A stretch of 64,000 nt of DNA from Fennellomyces sp. T-0311 (Eukaryota > Mucoromycota > Mucoromycetes > Mucorales > Lichtheimiaceae). The stretch is from assembly GCA_025266875.1 (NCBI GenBank), contig JALLLT010000017.1:186001-250000 (forward strand), given 5' to 3'. Made by a program: the position numbers and the translations under genes. This document shows, in pieces, positions 56,160 to 64,000 of this stretch. The notes beneath the pieces are model-generated. The model was given only the letters and a program-made list of their open reading frames with translations. It was not told the origin of the DNA and did not search any database. Numbering within the stretch: position 1 is the stretch's first letter; the number at the start of each line of letters is the position of its first letter.

Positions 56160-56649
56160 TCATTCAATAAAACCCAACTTTATCCTGTACTTTACTTGGA
56201 TTACAGGAGCATTAGCAGTGCCACCGAATAAAATGTAGCCACCTGCAGGGCAGTCGATCTCGAAATTTCCAGAACCGTGATCACTGTTGCTTCCGGAAAC
56301 CTTATCAACAATAATACGTTAGTGCAATGATCAGTTTGAAATCGTTAAAGCATACCCAAAACTTGACAATGCTACTCGGGTCTGACTTGGCACACGTTTT
56401 TTCGGTGTATAGGCAGCATTCTTTTTGTCCAGGTTGCACATCAGGCTTTCGGAAACGACTATATATGTACAAGTTGCCATGATCCGGTACTTTTGTTGCA
56501 CTTTGCTACTACCTAAAAGGCATACTCTTTCCTTGTCCTTCAATTTGACGAATCCAGAACTTTGTGCCATCGGAATACTGATTGTAAATGCAGTAGCAGT
56601 AGGCGTAGTATGGCAAAGAAAAGAGACTGAAGAGGGAAAGGATATGCAT
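56160..56649 (-). CDS. Small secreted cysteine-rich protein
   Basis: Minus strand, exons 56513-56649, 56356-56458 and 56160-56300, introns of 54 and 55 bases, 126 residues, all phases consistent. A hydrophobic N-terminus (MHILSLFSLFSLPYYAYC) looks like a signal peptide. The mature part has cysteines at YCYCIY, GQKECCLYTEKTCAK and EIDCPAGGYILFGG, giving a cysteine-spaced domain of about 90 residues. No family recognised. Size, signal and cysteine pattern fit a small secreted or wall-associated protein. The AATAAA just after the stop (minus strand reads into T-rich DNA) is not diagnostic. An alternative unspliced frame of 79 codons overlaps exon 2 and is rejected. Confidence 0.55.
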
Positions 56650-56763
56650 TAGGCGCTGACAAGGCTCTATGATCAATAACCATAGCCTAATTTTCGGGTA
56701 CACGTCCCATTTATGCCTTTTCGATACGTTGTTCGCTCGATATAGAAAGTTCTACCTGCTGTC

Positions 56764-57206
56764 TTGAAAAATGTTTTCTCATCTATTTACATCATTGTGT
56801 TTCAGGACGACAAAAAAAAGTGCATAACAACGATGCCCGCGATGACAACCCTGCTGATACTTAACGGGGCATACCTTTCGTTGTGGGTCTTGGCAACACA
56901 AAGATACGGACAACAGGCCCTGTCTATTTTAGGATTCTGTTTGGTATTTTGTTGGATGCAAGAGGCAATATTACAGAATTTAAACTGTCGAAAACACTTT
57001 ATAAGCTCTCGTGTAACAGCAAACTGTCTCGAAAAGATAATGGCGATTCCATTGTGATGAAGACAATCCTTCCGAGATTATCTATCCCGGAGAATGTGCA
57101 GAATGGGGTTTCTATTATTTCTTTTATATTGAGTGTCTACCGCACCTACGATGCTTCTGGATGGCGCGCAGAAGGCTTGTGCCCTCCCAGGTCAGATGTT
57201 GGATAG
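56764..57206 (+). other. Possible small gene, unresolved
   Basis: Two overlapping plus frames are open here: 56764-57057 (97 codons, with MTTLLILNGAYLSLWVLA) and 56883-57206 (107 codons, with VYFRILFGILLDARGNITEF and KTILPRLSIPENVQNG). Codon use in the second looks protein-like and a splice from the hydrophobic start of the first is conceivable, but I could not fix a donor and acceptor and recognise no family. Confidence 0.25.
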
Positions 57207-57575
57207 CTCGGCGGTACATGACCAGACCGTCACTTGCGCCAAAAAAGGCAAGTAATACCGGATCGACATTGATTGCTGAGAACAGATGCAAGAGCAGGGG
57301 GGATTGAGCTGTGATTGCGCATCATATGCATGAGTTAAGTTTTCTTGATTGGCATAATAGAAGGTGTGGTAATACGGCTGGACACAGGACAAGACAGAGA
57401 AGCGATGATGCTGTTGTACCAAAAGAAATGCTTGATCAACAGCGATGTCCTCTGGCAAAAAGCGCGCAAACGTGTATTTTCAGATTGATTAAGTTGAAAC
57501 TGGATACGTAGTCATCTATGCTATAAATCCCATGCACTTTCCTTTTCTTGGTCCGCTATCATTTCCAATTGAGAC

Positions 57576-60287
57576 ATGCAACAATCCATAAGCGATGATG
57601 ATCATGACAGCGACTCTTCAGATATCAGCTCTTCCATTTCGGTAGCGTCCGCATACTTGTCCACCGATGGTGCGATAGTATCCTCGGAGAACAGAGAGCC
57701 AGCTATACACTTTGCATTCCCACAGCGTCCGCCCATCCGCACAGCATCGAGTCGGGATCACTGGCAACCCGAGGAAGAAGTGACCTTATGGGAACATATC
57801 GCGAGGATTATTACTGCCTACTATACCAGCTTCACTTTGTGGATTCAAGAAACCAAATCGCGATTGCAAAATGAACGACAATTCACTTTGCGATCACGCA
57901 GCGTAGCAGAAGCGCCTTTCTGTATCGCCTCCTTTGGCTCAATATACGGTACTTTTATACTGATTCGCGCGGCAGGTGAGCTTACTTGATTAGCACTTTC
58001 TTTAACGTACTTGGTAAAGTAACGCAACCAGCTTTAGCCGTCAATGGTTGGGTGGTCGACCATCGTCATTGGGACGGAACCGGCCATCGATTTGACAAGA
58101 ATCCTGTCATTACGATGAACGTCTTGGAAACGCTGTTCGTGTATACGAGCATTGTCTGCGGAATCGCGATCTGGGTGTTACTGATTGCGCGAACGCGAAT
58201 GAATGTCTACTTTGCATCACGATGGTGTCTGTGGTTTGCATATACACAAGGTAGGTTCTCAGCTGTCACGCCGAGAAATGACAGTGCAGCTCATGGCATA
58301 TCAAACAATAAAGGGGCGCTCAGCTTGTTGTCCGTGCATATGTTTGCCAAGCGATCCTCCGAAGCCATGCATGATCCATACTACGCTTATTCCAGAGGAT
58401 TCTGGAGCTGCCTTTGCGCAGGTATTCTTAATGTTGTTGCTGCATTGGGCTTTACCGTAGACTGGCTGCTGTCTTTTCCATTCTCAAATCTATCACTAAT
58501 CCTCAAAGGACTCGTGTTGCCAACCATTATGGTATGTTCCATGGTGATGATTGGCGCTCTGGCATACATGAGTCTGGAAGACTGGACATACAGCGAAGCA
58601 CTTATCTTTTGCTGGACTGCAGTGGCAACAATAGGTATGTCATCTGCAATTCCTTTAGTAGCAGTTCCTGACCCGATCGTAGGATATGGAGACATCACGC
58701 CGTCTAGACCCGAAGGAAAGATATTCTTCCTATTCTACACATCCTTTGGCATCAGTATCGTTGGTTACATGCTTTTGTCCATTCGAGCAGTGATTACCGG
58801 AACCTCATCCGATATCATGAAAGTCAATTTGATGCGAGTCGAGTCGCTTCACGATTATTCTCGGCACCAACGTCAGAAATGGCTGAACCGTCATTCGGAA
58901 CCTCTCTCACGCAGAATGTCCACTACTTCATACTCGCCAGATACACCAGTAACACCCAGCAACGACAAAGACATGCTACCGTCTCAACTTCGAAGGCGTA
59001 CTACCGTCAGTGGACCTGCACGTCCGAGATCGCTATCCAATGTGTCGACGTTCAGCAATTACACTATTGCCGGTATTCTGAATAACAAGGACAGGCAAAT
59101 TCTCGTTCAAGTGATAACCAAATCTGGAGCGGTACGCATGGGAATTATCTTGGCAATCTGCTGGCTAGGTGGTGCCGGTATCTTTTGTCTTCTCGAGAAT
59201 GATTGGACGTACTTGGACGGTCTCTACTTTGCTTTTGCAACCCAACTTACCATCGGCTTTGGTGATATTGTTCCACAGACTGCGGTAAGATGGAGAGGTG
59301 GGAGATCTAAAATTAGGCACATGCTGATATTTTTACACGCGTATAAAGCTTGCACAAGAGTTCTGGCTTGTGTACATTGTCATTTCCATTGCGGTTGCGG
59401 CGTACTTTATCAGTCTGTGCGGTGACACGCTTATTGAGAAGCTTCAAATTCGAGACGACAATGAAGATCCAGAGTCATTGTTTTACACCGACGAGGTGGC
59501 AGGTCGTCCAGATGGTGATGGAGACTTTTCTGGATACACTGCACTTGGAAGATCACTGGCGGCGGACGAAGAAGAAGATGACCAAAGTGTCATGAAGAAT
59601 GTACGATCATCATCACCAATCAGTATTGATGGATTCCTTCTCGGTGAACATAAAGAGGAGGATCACCCTGAGATAGCTGCAGGGGAAGAGGAGACACCGC
59701 TAATCAGACATTCGTCGCTACCGCTTGTTTCGGCGACAAAATATACCACAAGCTTACGGCGTCATTTGCCCCAGCGAGGATCTATAAGGAGACCACACGC
59801 ACTCAAGATTTCTCCACAGTATACGCCTCCAGAGTATCACGGTCGGACATCCGCATTAAACACACTGGCACACGGTGGATCTCCGAGTCAAGGAAGATAT
59901 GGGTCACTCGTAACTTCGGAAAGCGTCTTATCAAGCCGAGATATGCGAGGTAGTACCAATAGGCCGAAACATCCGTGCAGTCCACTAGGAGCAACTGAGG
60001 AGCAACTCAGCGGATATATCGATGCAACAAAGGTACCTAGTTCGACCTTGTTCCATTATATCGTGAGAACTAAAACCACATTGCACAGACATCTCCCCCG
60101 GTTGATGCAAATCAGCAGACAAGTACAAATCCGCGACACATCAAGTGTAACACATCAACGGAAGCATCAGAAACCGCAATACCAGGAGATCCCAATCGAC
60201 GAGCGCCAGCAGGACACAAAAAGACATCAAAATACCTCCCTATTGCTGTTACCGATAAAAAATGCTAGTCCAGCTGCAGGAAGTTAG
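57576..60287 (+). CDS. TOK1: Two-pore outward-rectifying potassium channel, TOK type
   Basis: Exons 57576-57975, 58032-58250, 58314-58634, 58683-59284 and 59349-60287 join in phase to 826 residues. A charged cytoplasmic N-terminus is followed by several membrane helices (APFCIASFGSIYGTFILIRA, VLETLFVYTSIVCGIAIWVL, LPTIMVCSMVMIGALAY). Two pore loops carry selectivity filters: VATIGYGDITP (across the intron at 58635) and QLTIGFGDIVP. The two-pore arrangement after extra N-terminal helices is unique to fungal TOK channels, which carry outward K+ current across the plasma membrane. The long C-terminal tail (about 300 residues) is Ser/Thr/Arg-rich and probably regulated by phosphorylation. The 48-base intron is the shortest supported in the window. 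Confidence 0.9.
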
Positions 60288-60408
60288 CATGTAAATAATT
60301 CTGCAGTGAACGTTCATCACACGATAACAATGATCATATTGCACGAATGGATGGGAAGCCCAGTAGACCATGTAAAATGTACAGTGATGATTTAATTGTT
60401 GTAAATTC

Positions 60409-60642
60409 ATGCGATGCAAGCATGATCAACACTCAATGGCGCAAATTTCCTGCACGCAATGCAGTTCACTGTGCTGCCATTTCCCGTGTCCCGATCCTGT
60501 GTACTACATTGGCTACATTTTTGTTGATTTTCCGGCCATCCTTATTTTTTTGCTTCTCTTTTTTTTCTTCCTTTCAGCATTTGTTTTTCTTTGTGCTATA
60601 ATCAAAGCGCGGCTACATGAACAACCACGACAAGAACGATAA
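60409..60642 (+). CDS. Possible small cysteine-rich tail-anchored protein
   Basis: A 77-codon frame, or 67 codons from the internal ATG at 60439. MAQISCTQCSSLCCHFPCP places six cysteines near the N-terminus, followed by about 35 hydrophobic residues (FPAILIFLLLFFFFLSAF) and a short basic tail (KARLHEQPRQER). The arrangement resembles small Cys-rich membrane proteins but may be chance in T-rich DNA. The frame overlaps the start of the NTF2-like gene, which argues against it. Confidence 0.25.
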   Translation: MRCKHDQHSMAQISCTQCSSLCCHFPCPDPVYYIGYIFVDFPAILIFLLLFFFFLSAFVFLCAIIKARLHEQPRQER

Positions 60643-61475
60643 CAGAACCACGGCTCAGATCGATCTTTATCAGGATCATTATGATGAAATCATCACGTGT
60701 AGGTGCATGCAGCTCTCCGAGTTGATGTGGCCAATGCTGATAACCAGGCTATTTAGGCATCGTGACGAATCTTTTCTCGTTCAATACAACAAACCAAGAG
60801 CGAGTGCTGGAAAACTATTACTTTGACAATGTCGAGTTCTCGTCACCGCTGCTGAGTACTTCTGGGGTGGAGAACATTCGCCGGTAATAACCGATGATCA
60901 CGGGTCACATAAAAATTAAGAGTTAACATTGTATGCACGTATAGCGTTTTGCTTGTTTGGAAAATGCTGAACAAAACTGAGCCAAAGATCACCAACGTGT
61001 GCTTCGACGGACAACAAACGTGCACGGTGTTCCTGACTCAGACTGTGTGCCCCCGTGTGCTTCCGTTTGTCACGATCAATTTGCCAGTTATAGTTACACT
61101 TTCCTTTGCAGAGATGGACGATAACCCAGACCTGATTAAAATTACGCGACATGAAGAACAGTGGACTGCACAAGGCAAGTTACATATATTGACTATCGTC
61201 GCCATGACTTCACGTTGGCTGACTTGCCTGCAAGTGTTTTAGGCTTGATTCAAGCCTTACCTATCGCATCGCTATGGTATGATCAGCTTGTTCGTGTAAC
61301 AACTGGACGGTTACTGGCTTCCGCCGGCGGCTTAATTCACTCAGCTTCCGAAATGGCCCAACGCATATCATCACGGGGTCGTGAGATAGAAGGAGGCCGC
61401 GATGGATTGAAAAGGGTGTCGCCAAGATCATCTCAATCTTGTAGTGAGAAAGGGCTGAGCGTATCAGTTGTTTAG
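60617..61475 (+). CDS. NTF2/SnoaL-like protein, 223 residues
   Basis: Exons 60617-60698, 60757-60883, 60945-61174 and 61243-61475. The chain reads IVTNLFSFNTTNQERVLENY, YFDNVEFSSPLLSTSGVENI, WKMLNKTEPKITNVCFDGQQ, VLPFVTINLPVIVTLSF, DLIKITRHEEQWTAQG and then ALPIASLWYDQLVRV. This matches an NTF2-like cone fold (SigF/SnoaL-like) family I associate with Mucorales. The last intron (61175-61242) requires a GC donor: CACAAG/GCAAGT with acceptor TTTTAG; it alone gives the expected continuation after the W-T motif. Continuing in frame would run into unrelated sequence and a stop at 61240. Binding partner or reaction unknown. Confidence 0.65.
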
Positions 61476-62052
61476 CTTTCGCAAACAGAAAAAAGCAAAA
61501 TTATGAATTTTTTTTTGCAAGAAACCAAAGAATTTTACTTATTGATCCATGGTAAATTAAGGGTTAGCTTGACTTCTCGGATTGTTAAAACAAGACCGCC
61601 ACTTGTTTCTTGTGGGACAAGAAATTCTGTCAGCTAAGTATATCAGTAGAATGGGGTTCGTCACGAGCTTGTAAGTGCCGCCCATTCCATGAGCCCCACA
61701 AAGTTTGACTAGTCCCAATTTCTTCAATAACCATGCGACTCCCTGGCGCGATGTAATAATAGTGGCCGTTTAAGCAAGAACCCTACATTATTATGCAATG
61801 CGTCAATGTTCCCATGACAGCCGTCGTAACTGGGGTTATCATGTTTGCCTGATTGGCATGTAAGCTGACATGGATACATATTTCGGCAAGTCGCGATAAT
61901 TCGCTGTAATGAATGTAATATGTGGAAAAAAAGAACAATTCATCATCCTGTTACTATATTGCAATTTTGGTCGTGTTCCAGCAAAGAAAAGCTGAGCGTG
62001 ACTGAAACACCCGTTTCTCTTCCTGCTTTTGCATATTAAAAGGCTCTATACT
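61476..62052. other. Intergenic between NTF2-like and S2P genes
   Basis: No gene, repeat or clear regulatory motif was recognised; AT-rich with a T run at 61508-61515. Confidence 0.4.
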
Positions 62053-64000
62053 ATGGATCCATTTGGCCTGGCTTTCCAGTTCATATGCTTATGGGTTTTT
62101 ATCTACGTGGTTGTGCTTGCAACCAAGTTTTACCTTGCGACCAAGGTTCACCTTTTTCTTTTCTCCAAGGTTTTTAAAAATCAACTGACATCCGGTACAC
62201 ACACAGGAATCCGGCAAGCCAACGACCAATGGCGGAATCCTACCTACATATGAAGAAGGTCATGGCGAAGCTCTCGAAAAAGATCAATGGATGATCAAAC
62301 TTTTTCAAGTGAAATATACGACCGCGAAATGTAACAACTTGTTTCGCAGAATCGCCGATGCAGCACCTCGTTTTTGGAATATTTGGTTTTCGATCGGCAC
62401 TGTGGTGGCTGTAATCGTCATGGTAGCAGGCATGATCGTTATCGGCTATGCCGCACTAAAGATCTTGGTATTCATATGGCACGCGCTTCAGTCGACCGCA
62501 GCAACGAAAACGACGGGAAATACAGACATCAGGCGATTTCGCAAACGCTCGCTCGATGAAGGCAGCGGTGACAGCGACGAGCAAGTATTTTTGCCAATGG
62601 TAAGCCGCACATCCTTTATAACAACATTTTTGCCCCTGATAAGCGTTGCTATAGATACCAGGAGTAACAGTGCCACTATCTCATCTTGGTTACTACTTAC
62701 TGGCGTTGCTCGTGTGTGGCGTGTTTCATGAAGCTGGCCATGCCATCGCAGCTTATTGGTGAGCATCTATTCATGGAGTTGCTCGATAATTGTTAACAAA
62801 ATTGGCAATTGATTTATGTCTATAGTCAGCGTGTACCAATCCGAAGTGCCGGTATATTCGTCTATTACATCTATCCTGGCGCTTTTGTCAACATCTCGGA
62901 CCATGCGCTTCATCTGACTGCCCCTTTCCGCCAGCTAAAGATCATATGTGCTGGTGTGTGGCACAACATTATACTCTATCTGTGGACGTTGTTTCTCCTG
63001 TACGGTGGCCTTAAGCTTTCTCTACTACTGCTCGGATGGCAATCACTGGAAGGATCGGGTGGGGTCAGCGTTGTCAGTGTTCGACCTGACTCGCCACTCG
63101 CGTACCATCTGCCCATTTCGTCAGTTCTGTACCAGCTCGACGATTTTCCATTAGAAAGCAACATTGTGGATTGGAACCAGTACCTGCTTGGCACAGACCA
63201 ACGACATGCGCCGACGCAAGGCTTTTGCTCCTTTGTACCGTCTGATCCAAATACGATAAACGAATGCTGCGATATCGATGACGAGTACCCCTTTGGACGC
63301 TCATCAAATTCAACGCTTTCATGTTTCAGAGATTTTACACCCACTTCGACCAGCGACGAGGTAAGCAGGCTTGGGGTTGCATGAAAAATATGTAGATATT
63401 AACCAAGTGTTTCTTAGCCCGATTATAAAGTTTGTCTACCGCTCACTCATGTGTTGATTTCGCATGATTCCCAGCGTTGTGGCGCGGATTCCGAATGTCC
63501 CGCAAGTGAACAATGTGTCACCCCGTACACGCCGTCGGTTGCAGGTCAGATTGTGCGAATGTATACCAGAACTCCAGCGTGGGTCAACAATGGTCAGGAA
63601 ATAGACAAGGTGTTTGTTTTTGAAGGAGAATTAGTCGATATTTGGGAAAGTAGTATGTACAGCAAGATCGAAGCAGGAGAAGAGAGAGTCATTAATATTA
63701 CTTTTTTCATTCATAGTCAAGGTTGGCTTGTTGCGCCCGCGCTTTTGGTTTCTCCCGGTCTTTATCCCGCATACTGTAGAGCTTCTTTTGCGGTGAGATT
63801 TCCTTGCAACTGAACCAGAGTGAAGCTTAACTGACAGGCTGTCTGTAGATACATTTCATCGTTTACTTTGGCGCTGGCGCTTCTCAACATTTTGCCTGCG
63901 TTTCAACTCGATGGCGAACATGCTCTGGGACAACTGGTAGCACTCGCCTTCCAACGAACGCAACACAGTCCAGTATCTACAGGACGGCTGCAACAGCCAC
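62053..64000 (+). CDS. MBTPS2: Site-2 protease (MBTPS2-like M50 metalloprotease), 3' partial
   Basis: Exons 62053-62145 (tentative join), 62207-62599, 62655-62758, 62826-63360, 63418-63652, 63717-63792 and 63849 to the window end. N-terminal helices (MDPFGLAFQFICLWVFIY, FSIGTVVAVIVMVAGMIVIG) lead to GVFHEAGHAIAAY, the HExxH zinc site, then SAGIFVYYIYPGAFV and KIICAGVWHNIILYLW, typical of eukaryotic S2P. A cysteine-rich lumenal insert (SQRCGADSECPASEQCVTPY) follows, and FQLDGEHALGQL supplies the third zinc ligand. S2P cleaves membrane-bound transcription factors such as SREBP/ATF6 relatives within the Golgi membrane. The C-terminus is cut off by the end of the window. Confidence 0.85.

Overview
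The window is eukaryotic nuclear DNA, almost certainly from an early-diverging filamentous fungus (Mucoromycota, probably Mucorales). Genes are broken by many short introns of 48-75 bases with GTAnGT-like donors, CTAAC/CTGAC-type branch points and AG acceptors. Several genes have only fungal counterparts (TOK-type potassium channel, Dal5-like permease, Pcs60 with a peroxisomal tail, Ams1). Families I associate with Mucorales occur next to Tnp2-type, Tc1/mariner-like, LINE and Fanzor/TnpB mobile-element genes. Genus was not resolved. No tRNA, rRNA or CRISPR was seen.

Bases 1-16,600 are an accessory, transposon-rich block. An LRR/F-box-like fragment opens the window. At 2,623-6,928 lies a large, probably damaged Fanzor-type gene, the eukaryotic relative of TnpB. 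Its C-terminal RuvC/zinc-ribbon half keeps all expected catalytic and metal-binding residues. Upstream there is an unexplained frame change and one in-frame TAG. A dead Tc1-like transposase follows. Next comes a Tnp2/CACTA-like transposase gene (minus strand), divergent from an RGG-tailed accessory gene. After that is a DUF6729-like gene whose N-terminus has an AT-hook-like motif and a textbook PCNA-interacting (PIP) box, and which carries a one-base frameshift.

Bases 16,900-22,400 hold a housekeeping island: SDHAF1/Sdh6 (complex II assembly), a twin-Cx9C CHCHD5-like protein, LACTB2-like metallo-beta-lactamase and a Dal5/Tna1-like MFS permease. Bases 22,400-30,600 are gene-poor. They hold a decayed paralogue of the orphan gene at 30,652, a LINE C-terminal relic, a 1.3 kb Tc1-like element with 30-base terminal inverted repeats, and a 132-base minisatellite.

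Bases 30,600-64,000 are gene-dense. In order they hold: an orphan-family gene, a CoA-binding protein, a METTL21-like methyltransferase, a single-pass membrane protein, CDC26, ribulose-phosphate epimerase, a pogo-type MITE, a kelch membrane protein, Pcs60, a GDSL esterase, prefoldin 1, ATP synthase subunit d, alpha-mannosidase Ams1, ribosomal protein S26, a 5'-truncated LINE with a poly(A) tract, a small secreted cysteine-rich protein, a TOK potassium channel, an NTF2-like protein and a site-2 protease cut by the window end.

Exon joins were worked out by hand from splice signals, reading-frame phase and protein similarity remembered from known families. No database search was run. Three introns are best explained as GC-AG introns, and several exons are only 3-13 bases long.
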